The notes below the pieces were generated by a model, which saw only the letters and a list, made by a program, of their open reading frames with translations, was not told where the DNA came from and did no database searches. Position numbers and translations under genes: made by a program. Shown piece after piece: positions 9,368 to 17,524 of a stretch of DNA of 64,000 bases. The stretch's first letter is position 1; each line of letters begins with the position of its first letter. Source of the DNA: V1-33 sp039795165 (GTDB taxonomy: Bacteria; Verrucomicrobiota; Verrucomicrobiia; Verrucomicrobiales; V1-33); assembly GCA_039795165.1 (NCBI GenBank), contig JBDKER010000009.1:1-64000 (forward strand). Reading direction: 5' to 3'.

Positions 9368-11455
9368 TCAGAAGCGGAAGCTGAGGCCGATACCTGGGCC
9401 GTAGTCACTGTGCCATGACGACGAGAGGGAGAGGGATCGGTTGAGGGTGAGGTCGATTCCGGCGGAGGTTTCCCATGTGGTGCCGGTATCGTAGAAGATT
9501 TCGGCCCATGTGGAGAGGCGCGGGGTGAGTTGGAGGCGTTTGGCGAGTTGGAAGCGTGCGTCGCCGCGGCTGTCGATGATGGCGGTGGCCCAGAACATGA
9601 GAGGGAGGCGGAGATTGGCTCCGAGGATGGCGCGGTCGCGGGCACCGTCCTGATTGGCGAATCGGTATCCGCCGAAGATCTGGCGATTGGCGTCGAGGTA
9701 GCGCTGGTAGAGCAGATCGACTTCATATTCCGTTGGGTCGCTGCGGCCCCAGCCGGTTTCCCATGCCAGCATGAGGTCGTTGCGGGGATTCATCCATGTG
9801 AGGAGGCCTTCGCTCATCTGCGAGGTGACGGAGGCCGCTCCCCAGAGGTAGCTCATGTCGTGTCCGTGCTCTCCCAGCGACTTCTGACCGTGAGGGGAAT
9901 CGTCCGCTTCGATGGCTGTACTATTATCATCTTCGTAGCGCACCACGCGGGCCATGCCGCTCATCATGTGGTAGAGAATATGGCAATGGAGGAGCCAGTC
10001 GGCGGATTCGTTGGCTTCGAATTCGATGAGGCGCTTCCCCATGGGGGGGACGTCGACCGTGTGCTTGAGGGGGGATCGGCTGCCCTGACCATTGATGAGG
10101 CGGAAGAAGTGACCGTGCAGATGAATGGGGTGATACATCATGCTGTCGTTGCTCAGTTCCAACTCGACACGTTCGCCGCGGCGGATTTTCAGATAGGGAT
10201 CGCCTGCGATGGTCAGGCCATTGAACGACCAGATGTAGCGGTTCATGTCCCCGGTGAGGCGGAGCGCGATGCGGCGGCGGGGCAGACCGCGGGGCAGGGA
10301 GGTGGCGGTGCGGGCCCGCAGCAGGCGGTACGGTGAACCGGGTCGTTCCAGCCTGAGGGCGGCGCGTGGATCGTTTTCCTGCTCGGCGAGCGCCAGTTCA
10401 AGCATCTGGTCCATGCTGTACAACTGCGCGCGGGGCGGAACGGGGGCGGACTGCGGTGGGCCCGATCCAAAGACGGCGCGCGTGCTGCCACTGCCATCCT
10501 GTGCAGTGAAGCGGAGTTCGTGCTGCCCGCTCGCCGGAATGGTGAGCATGAGATCGTAGGTTTCCGCGATGGCCATCTGAAAGGTGCCGCTGCGGACGGG
10601 GACGACATCCATGCCATCGGCCGCCACGATGCGGACGTCGGCTGTGCTCGATGAAACATGGAAATATGTGGCAGCCGCTGCATTGACGAGGCGGAGCCGG
10701 ATGGTTTCACCGGCCTTGCCCGGCAACTGGATCTGTGGCTGTCCATTCACGAGGAATCGGTCGTAGCCCACATCGGAAAGGTCCATGGGCGGCATGCGGT
10801 CCCATTCGCGTGCGAAGTATTCCCGCAGCATGCCAGCCTGAACGGCTCCGCTGAGTGACTGAGCATTCCGGCGCATGAGGCTGAAGTAGTCGCTTCCGCG
10901 CATGAGCATGCGCATCACTTCCTTCGGGTGAATGCTGGTCCAGTCGGAAAGGATGGCGACGACATCGTGGTCGGTGCGGGGCTGTGCTCCGCCTTTGGGA
11001 AGGACGCGGATCCCGCCGTAGACTCCCTGCTGTTCCTGGAATCCGCTGTGCGAATGGTACCAGTAGGTTCCCGCATGACTGAGGGTGAATCCGAATTCGT
11101 GGCTGCCACCCGCTGCGATCGGTGGCGTCGTGACATGGGGTACACCATCTTGCGGATTCGGGAGCAATAGGCCGTGCCAGTGCAGCGATGTCGTGCCGCG
11201 CTTGAGATGATTGTGCACCCTGATGCGGGCGAAATCGCCTTCCGTGAATTCGAGGGTCGGTCCGGGAATCGTCCCATTGATGGTCATCGCCGTGCGCCCC
11301 CGGCCATCCGGCGAAACCGCTTCTTCACGGATGTGCAGATCCAAGGCCACGACCCGTTGCCCCGGCTTCGGTCCGTTCTTCCCGCAGTCGGCACAGGCCC
11401 ACAGGGAATCCATGGAACCAAGCAGCAGCAGAAGAACGGCAAGGAGGAATCGCAT
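9368..11455 (-). CDS. Multicopper oxidase fused to a CopB-like outer-membrane barrel
   Basis: A 695-residue exported protein. The N-terminal part is a three-cupredoxin multicopper oxidase of the copper-resistance (CopA/PcoA) kind. Copper ligands are visible as HWHG (92-95), HSHSG (134-138), HPIHLHGHFF (about 438) and HCHILYHMMSGM (about 490). The last about 175 residues, beginning near MSYLWGAASVTSQMSEG, look like CopB/PcoB: a sequence of amphipathic strands with YEVDLLYQRYLD and ARFQLAKRLQLTPRLSTWAE, ending in the aromatic Phe expected of an outer-membrane beta-barrel. ATG 11455 is chosen because MRFLLAVLLLLLGS is a proper signal peptide; a longer frame reaches 11542. The likely role is periplasmic Cu(I) oxidation with outer-membrane anchoring. 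It heads a minus-strand group with the small metal-binding protein. Confidence 0.9.
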   Translation of the reverse strand: MRFLLAVLLLLLGSMDSLWACADCGKNGPKPGQRVVALDLHIREEAVSPDGRGRTAMTINGTIPGPTLEFTEGDFARIRVHNHLKRGTTSLHWHGLLLPNPQDGVPHVTTPPIAAGGSHEFGFTLSHAGTYWYHSHSGFQEQQGVYGGIRVLPKGGAQPRTDHDVVAILSDWTSIHPKEVMRMLMRGSDYFSLMRRNAQSLSGAVQAGMLREYFAREWDRMPPMDLSDVGYDRFLVNGQPQIQLPGKAGETIRLRLVNAAAATYFHVSSSTADVRIVAADGMDVVPVRSGTFQMAIAETYDLMLTIPASGQHELRFTAQDGSGSTRAVFGSGPPQSAPVPPRAQLYSMDQMLELALAEQENDPRAALRLERPGSPYRLLRARTATSLPRGLPRRRIALRLTGDMNRYIWSFNGLTIAGDPYLKIRRGERVELELSNDSMMYHPIHLHGHFFRLINGQGSRSPLKHTVDVPPMGKRLIEFEANESADWLLHCHILYHMMSGMARVVRYEDDNSTAIEADDSPHGQKSLGEHGHDMSYLWGAASVTSQMSEGLLTWMNPRNDLMLAWETGWGRSDPTEYEVDLLYQRYLDANRQIFGGYRFANQDGARDRAILGANLRLPLMFWATAIIDSRGDARFQLAKRLQLTPRLSTWAEIFYDTGTTWETSAGIDLTLNRSLSLSSSWHSDYGPGIGLSFRF

Positions 11456-11575
11456 GACAGGAAACAGCAGGAACGAGCCGAGCGCAGTCGCCACGGCGCG
11501 CCGCATTTCTGCCAGCACCGCCGCGGCCGACGCCGGACTCACTTCTCTGTCTACCCCGTCAGTCCGCTGGTACCC

Positions 11576-11611
11576 CCGGAGAATATCCGGAAATCTTCAT
11601 CGGCGCCGATG
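11576..11611. promoter_or_regulatory. Two short palindromes upstream of the multicopper oxidase
   Basis: CCGGAGAATATCCGG (11576-11590, 5-bp arms) and the perfect 14-bp palindrome CATCGGCGCCGATG (11598-11611) lie in the gap between the haem/HEAT gene stop and the multicopper oxidase, 120-155 bp before ATG 11455. They could be an operator for the copper genes, a terminator stem lacking a T-run, or chance. No known copper-regulator box was recognised. Confidence 0.2.
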
Positions 11612-11634
11612 GCGTCAGGCCAATCCCTCCCGGT

Positions 11635-14538
11635 TCACGGTTTCGACTGGAGGAAGAGGATGAGGTTCTTGAGATCTGCGGGGGAGAGGCCGGTTTCGAG
11701 GCCTTCGGGCATGAGGGAAGTGGTGAGCGTCTCCATGCGGGCGATTTCGCTGCGGTTGACCGTTGTGGCGATGGCCATGGGTTGCAGGAGGGTGACGGAC
11801 GCCGGGGTTTCGATCTTGAGGAGTCCGGCCACGGTGTCGCCCTTGGTGGTCTTGATGGTGCAGGCGAGGTATTCCGGATGGAGCGCCATGTTTGGATCTA
11901 TGATATGCGAAAGCAGGTCCTCGGTGCTGCGGTGCGACATGCCAAGGAGCGAGGGACCGACCGCGTGACCGAGATCGTTCCACTGGTGGCACTGGGCGCA
12001 GCGATCGAGGAAGATCTGACGACCGAGGGCGGCATCTCCTGAGGGCGGGAGTTTCGCGAGCATTTCGGTGACGGAGCTGCGGCGGTTCGTGTATTCGTCG
12101 TCGGTGATGAATTTCCGGGCGCGGGCGGCCATGACCGGTTTACTCCAGCGGATCAGTTCCCGCCGTTGTTCGAGGTCGAGATTGAGTTCCGAAACGGTCA
12201 CAGTCTTCTGTTCGAGGGCAGTGACGAGAGCGTCGTGGTAGGCACTGCGGTCGACGAGGAGTCGTACCACCGGCGGCCGCAGGGAAGGATGGAGCGTCCG
12301 CCAGCGCTGGAGCAATTGCTGGGGAAGATCGGTGGGCGATTGCTGCCGGAGCGACTCGAACGCAGCGCGCAGAAGGTCCGGCGGAGACGGTGAATCGATG
12401 ACCTTCCACAAGGGCGCGGGGTCGCTGCCATAGGCCAGCCATGCGATGGCACGGATGCGTTCCGCGGCGGGATCGTCCTGCTGGACGGCGGTCTGTGCGG
12501 CAGCCGCGAGCAGGGTGGCGAGCGCACCCGATGGATTACTCCCAAGGGATCGTGACAACGCAAAGAGTGGAGCGACGGCCTCGCTGGCTGGCGCGGCCGA
12601 CCATTTGGCTAGGGATTCTTGCCATGCGTTGCCGGAATCTTTGGTCAGGCTCAGGGCCAGTCCGCGGATGACCGCAGGCGTGGGGGCAGCGGGTCCGAGG
12701 TCGGCGGGAGTCAGGCCATGCTGGGCGGCGAGTCTGGCGAGACCTGTGGCGGCTTCGTCGGGCCATTGGGCAAGGCGCGGGCCGAGATGCTTCAGTAGTT
12801 GCGGGGCGTCCCGGCCGATTCCGAGAAGAATCGCGCGGATGGTCCAGATCGATTCACCCTGGCGGAGACTGAGGGCGGCGAGGGCCTCGGTCTTTTCCGG
12901 GAATCCCACGGCTGCGCTGGCGAGGCAGGCTCGGAAGCGGACCCGAGGGTGGGGGTCGGCGAGCGCGGCGGTCAAAGCCCGTCCGGCAGCTTCGGCTGCC
13001 AGACATTCCGCAGCGAGCGCGACCGCATTTTCGCGGACTCCTGCTGCGGGGTCGGCGAGGCCGAGCGAGATGTCATCCGGGGTCAGGCAGTGCCAGCCGT
13101 GGAGGATCCAGAGGGCGCGCAGCCTTGCCTTCGGGTCCGGTGAACGCAGCACGGCGCGGACCGTGTCCGCATGGCTGGCGTCGCCCGATTCGATGAGCAT
13201 GCGGTGGGCGGTTTCGCGGGCCCATGGGACAGGCGAGGCGAGGTGGCCAGCGAGGGCCGCGGGGACCTTGCTGCGGAGGTTGGGGGCGGTGGGCAGAGCG
13301 GATCCGCTGGGTACAATCTTCCAGATGCGACCGCGGGTCTCACCGTCGCGAAGGTCGAGGGTCGATCGGATGCGCGGCGGAATGTAATCCGGGTGCTCGA
13401 TGACGGCGCGCTGCATATCGATCAGGTAGAGTGCGCCATCAGGACCGTTCTCGAGTCCGGTTGGCCGGAAGGCAGGGTCGCGGCTGGCGATGAACTCGCG
13501 GTCCTTTTCCTCCGGGGCCCGTTCCGCCACGAAGACGGGACCGGCCTCCCGCAGGACATCGCGGTGCACGAGATTCGAAGCGACATCGCACACGAAGATG
13601 GATTGATCGAGGTCCGGTCCGAAGAGCGGGGAATCGATGAAGCCCATGCCGCCAGCCGAGGAAAAGTAGCCAGCCTGTTCCGGGTGATTCACGCGGGTCT
13701 GGGCTTCCACGATGGGGAAGATGCGGGCCATTTCGCCGTGGGCCGAAATATTGGCGGTGAGGGGCTGCACAAAGGCGAGGGATGGTTCCGCAAGGATGGG
13801 CGCAGCCGGAAGAATGCGCTGCTGGAGATAATTGATGTTATGCGGGCTGAAGCTCTGGCCCCATGCATTGAAGACAAGTCCGAAGCCTCCTGCGGTGGCA
13901 TGGGTGAGCCCGATGCGCCGGTCGCGGGGATCGAAGGCAAAGTCCCATTGTGCAAGCTTGAGGGGTGCCGCGCCGGGGTCGTCGGGACGGCGCAGGGTTC
14001 CGCCATTCCCGGCATTGACGCCATGAATGCGGTTATCGAGGCCCCAGCGGAGACCATTGCAGTTGCTGTCCGTGACACTGCGGCGGAAACCCGTGAACCA
14101 TGTCTCGCGAACCTCCGCCACATCATCGCCATCGGCGTCCCGCAGGTAGATGAGCGATGGCGGAGCCGTCACCAGCACCCCGTCGCGCCACGGCGTGATC
14201 GAGGTCGGAAAACTCAGGCCTTCCGCAAACAGGCGGCTCTGATCAGCGACGCCATCGCCGTCCGTATCCCGCAGCAGACGGACGCGGCCACCCGGACGGT
14301 TGTCCTTGCCGATCCCATAGGGATAGTCGGCCATCTCGACGACGTAGCCAGTGCCATCCGGCCCGAAACAGAGCGCCACGGGATCCATGACCAGTGGTTC
14401 CCTGGCCCACAATTCCATGCGGATACCCGGGTGATGCTCGAAGGAGAATTCAGCAGGACGCTCGGCAGCCGGCAAAGTGACCAGACCAGCCAGCAAGCCG
14501 CTCACCGGGCCAATGAGGGAATGAATCCGGTTCGTCAT
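11635..14538 (-). CDS. Secreted dehydrogenase-like/HEAT/haem-binding protein (TIGR02604/TIGR02603 type)
   Basis: A 967-residue exported protein of the PVC family annotated as putative membrane-bound dehydrogenase plus haem-binding domain. A short signal region (about 1-25) is followed by a beta-propeller-like N-terminal half (LCFGPDGTGYVVEMADYPYG, DTDGDGVADQSRLFAEGLSF, RWGLDNRIHG, ENGPDGALYLIDM). The middle (about 420-780) is Ala/Leu-rich with HEAT-like repeats. The C-terminal domain carries one haem site, CAQCH (about 845-849), followed by GPSLLGMSHRSTEDLLSHII and the closing LKNLILFLQSKP. Expected role: periplasmic sugar or alcohol oxidation passing electrons to haem; the substrate is unknown. 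The gene stands alone, with 179 bp to the next start and about 400 bp of non-coding DNA upstream. Confidence 0.88.
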   Translation of the reverse strand: MTNRIHSLIGPVSGLLAGLVTLPAAERPAEFSFEHHPGIRMELWAREPLVMDPVALCFGPDGTGYVVEMADYPYGIGKDNRPGGRVRLLRDTDGDGVADQSRLFAEGLSFPTSITPWRDGVLVTAPPSLIYLRDADGDDVAEVRETWFTGFRRSVTDSNCNGLRWGLDNRIHGVNAGNGGTLRRPDDPGAAPLKLAQWDFAFDPRDRRIGLTHATAGGFGLVFNAWGQSFSPHNINYLQQRILPAAPILAEPSLAFVQPLTANISAHGEMARIFPIVEAQTRVNHPEQAGYFSSAGGMGFIDSPLFGPDLDQSIFVCDVASNLVHRDVLREAGPVFVAERAPEEKDREFIASRDPAFRPTGLENGPDGALYLIDMQRAVIEHPDYIPPRIRSTLDLRDGETRGRIWKIVPSGSALPTAPNLRSKVPAALAGHLASPVPWARETAHRMLIESGDASHADTVRAVLRSPDPKARLRALWILHGWHCLTPDDISLGLADPAAGVRENAVALAAECLAAEAAGRALTAALADPHPRVRFRACLASAAVGFPEKTEALAALSLRQGESIWTIRAILLGIGRDAPQLLKHLGPRLAQWPDEAATGLARLAAQHGLTPADLGPAAPTPAVIRGLALSLTKDSGNAWQESLAKWSAAPASEAVAPLFALSRSLGSNPSGALATLLAAAAQTAVQQDDPAAERIRAIAWLAYGSDPAPLWKVIDSPSPPDLLRAAFESLRQQSPTDLPQQLLQRWRTLHPSLRPPVVRLLVDRSAYHDALVTALEQKTVTVSELNLDLEQRRELIRWSKPVMAARARKFITDDEYTNRRSSVTEMLAKLPPSGDAALGRQIFLDRCAQCHQWNDLGHAVGPSLLGMSHRSTEDLLSHIIDPNMALHPEYLACTIKTTKGDTVAGLLKIETPASVTLLQPMAIATTVNRSEIARMETLTTSLMPEGLETGLSPADLKNLILFLQSKP

Positions 14539-14942
14539 ATCCTGACACTACCATGCGGCTCACCCGGACGTCAATGTGGCGGGACATACCGCGCTCCGCG
14601 AGCAACTCCCTGCCTCCGTCCCCGACCCCGTCACGTGGTGAGCCAGCAGCAATCGCTCGGCCCAATCACAGGAAACAAGACCGCAGCATGCGATGAGGGC
14701 AGCGGGCAATGTCATGTTGTCGATGAATGGTCACCCAATCAATCAGGCAAGACTATGGGCGAGGCGGACGCCCAGATGGCAGCGGCGGAGGCTCTTATGA
14801 GCCCGTTGAAAAGCCGGGCCCGGCAGCGGATCCGGCTTTCACGGTGGTTGGATGAGCGGCTGCGCCGTGGGTTTAGTGACGGGATCCCCTGCGGGCGGCG
14901 GGCCCTATTCCACACGGCTTCGTTGCGCCGCAGTCGAAGGTC
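14539..14942. other. 404-bp gene-free stretch with one weak terminator-like hairpin
   Basis: No convincing ORF, tRNA or known riboswitch was seen. The only structure is an 8-bp inverted repeat, AAAGCCGG (14810-14817) and CCGGCTTT (14832-14839), with a 14-nt loop. Read on the minus strand it ends in TTTTC, so it may be a weak terminator for the COG0523 gene about 100 bp away. The remainder should contain the promoter of the minus-strand haem/HEAT gene, but no clear elements stand out. Confidence 0.4.
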
Positions 14943-16100
14943 TTATGTGGGGTCGTCAGCGGACGCGGGATCTGCTTCCCGCCATTCCGGGAAGGGATCG
15001 GGCAGTCGCGTCCATGCCGCTGGACCTTTAGCGAATTCGGCATCGGTGAGGAGGGCGGCGCTCAGTGACGCGAGCATGCGGTCGCGCGGCATGTGCTGGC
15101 CGATGAAGACGAGTTCCTGGCGCGGGGTGTCGGACCAGTATCCAGCGCATTGATGCATGCCGGAACCACCGGCCAGATTCCAGAGTCCCCCGAGCGTGGG
15201 GCGCGATGCCAGCCAGAACCATCCCTTGCTGCGGAGCATGCCGGGCCAGTGGGCATGCAGGAAATTCCAGAAGCGTTCCGGATGGAACGGTCGATCCGCC
15301 CGGAAAACAAAGCTGCTGATCCCATATTCTTCGGTTTCCGGTTGCTCGTCGCCACGCATGACGGCCAGCCATCCCGGGGCCTCGGCGGCGGCGGCGAAAT
15401 CGAAGCGTCCCGTGTTCAGTACTTCGCCCAGCGGCAGCTGTCCCCATTCCGTCGCCACGATGCGCGCCCGGGGATTGAGCCGCCCGAGAATGGCCCGCAG
15501 TTCCTGCAGTTCCTCCAGCGTCACAAGGTCCGCCTTGTTTATCACAATGACATCACTGAACTCGACCTGATCAGTCAGGAGGTCCGTCACCGTCCGCGTG
15601 TCGGCCTCCCCCAGCGATTCGCCCCGCTCGGCAAGATAGTCGGCTTCGTGGAAATCCACCAGAAAGCTGCGCGCATCCACCACCGTCACCATCGTATCGA
15701 GCCGCGCAAACTCACCCAGCGAAATGCCGTCGTCCCCGGCAAACGTGAAGGTCTCCGCTACCGGCAACGGTTCGCTGATGCCCGTGGATTCAATCACAAG
15801 ATAATCGAACCTCTGTTCCTCCGCGAGCCTCCGCACTTCCTGGAGCAGGTCCTCCCGCAGCGTGCAGCAGATGCAGCCATTCGTCAGTTCCACCAGCTTC
15901 TCCTCCGTCCGGCTGAGCGCCGCCCCACCCTTCGCCACCAGCGCCGCATCAATGTTCACCTCGCTCATGTCGTTCACAATCACCGCCACCCGCAATCCCT
16001 CCCGGTTCGCCAGAATCGTATTGAGCAGAGTCGTCTTGCCAGCCCCCAGAAAGCCAGAAAGCACCGTCACAGGCAGTTTTGCATAGTTCGTCGTCGTCAT
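14943..16100 (-). CDS. COG0523-family GTP-binding metallochaperone
   Basis: A 385-residue G3E GTPase of the CobW/COG0523 family; members insert or deliver metals, often zinc. Visible motifs: Walker A GFLGAGKT (16-23), the metal-binding GCICC (75-79), the ESTGISEPLP switch stretch and the guanine-specificity NKADL. The C-terminal CobW-C domain reads ISSFVFRADRPFHPERFWNF and KGWFWLASRP, close to the zinc-linked YciC/ZigA-like subgroup. ATG 16100 gives MTTTNYAKLPVTVLSGFLG, the standard start; a longer frame adds 32 non-conserved residues. Upstream, a CAAG-N3-CTTG palindrome (16109-16119) lies 8 bp before the start and could be an operator, though it is not a recognisable Zur box. No cobalamin genes are nearby, which favours a zinc role. 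The gene is monocistronic. Confidence 0.9.
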   Translation of the reverse strand: MTTTNYAKLPVTVLSGFLGAGKTTLLNTILANREGLRVAVIVNDMSEVNIDAALVAKGGAALSRTEEKLVELTNGCICCTLREDLLQEVRRLAEEQRFDYLVIESTGISEPLPVAETFTFAGDDGISLGEFARLDTMVTVVDARSFLVDFHEADYLAERGESLGEADTRTVTDLLTDQVEFSDVIVINKADLVTLEELQELRAILGRLNPRARIVATEWGQLPLGEVLNTGRFDFAAAAEAPGWLAVMRGDEQPETEEYGISSFVFRADRPFHPERFWNFLHAHWPGMLRSKGWFWLASRPTLGGLWNLAGGSGMHQCAGYWSDTPRQELVFIGQHMPRDRMLASLSAALLTDAEFAKGPAAWTRLPDPFPEWREADPASADDPT

Positions 16101-16373
16101 ATGAAACGCAAGCAACTTGCAACAAGAGGCCGCGTCAAGGCGAATCGTGCGGGCTGGGCGGGCATGGCTCGCTGGGACTGGGTGCCGCGTTCCCATGGCC
16201 CGCGGCGTGTCTTTCAGCTACCTGAAACGCGGGGTAGATGGCGTGGTGAAATGGATTGCTGCGGGTGGGTGGGGCTGATGGGATGGCAGGTGATGCTGAC
16301 TTTTTCCAATGATCCTATGAAATCCGACCCGATGAATTCCGAGAATCTGACTGTGATGCCTGCTGGTGGGGGA

Positions 16374-17444
16374 ATGCGATTTGCGGGGCGTCCGTGGCTG
16401 GCGTTGGTGGGGGCGATGGGGATGTCGATGGGATTGGGGATGGAATCCGGGGTGGCGGGACCGGCGGACAAGGCGGCGGATCTGGGCAAGCCGGTGCAGG
16501 TTTTCATTCTGCTGGGTCAGTCGAACATGGTGGGGCTGGGCAAGGTTTCTGGTGGTGAGGGATCTCTGGAGGCGGCGGTGAAGGAGAAGAAGAAGTATTC
16601 GTATCTGATGGGAGGTGATGGGAAGTGGGTGGAGCGGAAGGACGTGCGGTTTGTGCAGTACATGTCGGGGAAGGGGCCCTTGCGGAACGAATGGATGACG
16701 GTGGCTGGTGGGAAGATGGGGCCGGAGTATGGATTGGGTTATCCGCTGGGAGATTCGCTTGATGCCCCGGTGATGATTCTGAAGGCGTGCATTGGAAACC
16801 GCAGTCTTGGCTGGGATCTGCTGACGCCCGGCAGTGAGCGCTATGAGATGGATGGGAAGGTTTATCCTGGATATGGTGAAAAGCCGGATTCGTGGGTGGC
16901 GGAAGCAGGCAAGGGGAAGGACACGCCGCCGCCGCCATGGGTCGACAAGAATGGAAAGCCGATCGAATGGTACGCTGGCAAGCAATGGGATGACGACATT
17001 GGCGATGCGAAGCGGGCGCTGGCCGATCTGGAGAAGCACTACCCTGGCGCGAAGGGGTATGAAGTGGCCGGGTTCTTTTTCTGGCAGGGCGAAAAGGACG
17101 CCGGCAATCCGGCTCATGCGGCCAAATACGAAGAAAATCTCGTCCGTTTCATCAAGACCGTGCGCACTGAATTCAAGGCACCGAACGCTCCGTTTGTGCT
17201 CGCCACCATGGGGGAGTCGCAGAAGGGGAGCGGCGGCAATGGCGGCAAGGTTCTTGAGGCCCAGCTCAATGTCGACGGGGCGAGCGGGAAGCATCCCGAA
17301 TTCAAAGGCAACGTCGCCACCATCTACACGCATCCGATGGCGCAGGGCGGTAGCGGCAATGGCCACTACGGCGGCAAAGCCGAAGTCTACATGGACGTCG
17401 GTGAAGCCATGGGCAAGACCATGGTCGATCTGCTGAAGAAGTGA
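16374..17444 (+). CDS. Secreted SASA-type carbohydrate esterase (sialate O-acetylesterase-like)
   Basis: A 356-residue exported SGNH-fold esterase. After a signal peptide (about 1-29) comes the nucleophile block VFILLGQSNMVG (Ser50), then GYPLGDSLDAPVMILKACIG, the FFFWQGEKDA oxyanion block and a C-terminal GNGHYGGKAE block with the catalytic His. These are the blocks of the SASA family (Pfam DUF303), which de-acetylates sialic acids, xylan and related glycans. Upstream ATGs at 16317 and 16332 are in frame, but ATG 16374 directly precedes the signal peptide and has GGTGGGGGA just before it. The following DUF1592 gene starts 80 bp later on the same strand, so co-transcription is possible. Confidence 0.85.
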   Translation: MRFAGRPWLALVGAMGMSMGLGMESGVAGPADKAADLGKPVQVFILLGQSNMVGLGKVSGGEGSLEAAVKEKKKYSYLMGGDGKWVERKDVRFVQYMSGKGPLRNEWMTVAGGKMGPEYGLGYPLGDSLDAPVMILKACIGNRSLGWDLLTPGSERYEMDGKVYPGYGEKPDSWVAEAGKGKDTPPPPWVDKNGKPIEWYAGKQWDDDIGDAKRALADLEKHYPGAKGYEVAGFFFWQGEKDAGNPAHAAKYEENLVRFIKTVRTEFKAPNAPFVLATMGESQKGSGGNGGKVLEAQLNVDGASGKHPEFKGNVATIYTHPMAQGGSGNGHYGGKAEVYMDVGEAMGKTMVDLLKK

Positions 17445-17524
17445 ATGGACGCCCGCCTCAGGTGAATGAGGAAGTCACGAATTCCTTGGCCATGCCGTAG
17501 GTTTTCGCATAGGCAGTCTTCAGT

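Noticed and set aside
13171..15153. A 660-codon plus-strand frame over the haem/HEAT gene
   Set aside because: It mirrors the minus-strand gene with a recognisable CAQCH haem domain; its own translation shows no domain or start context.
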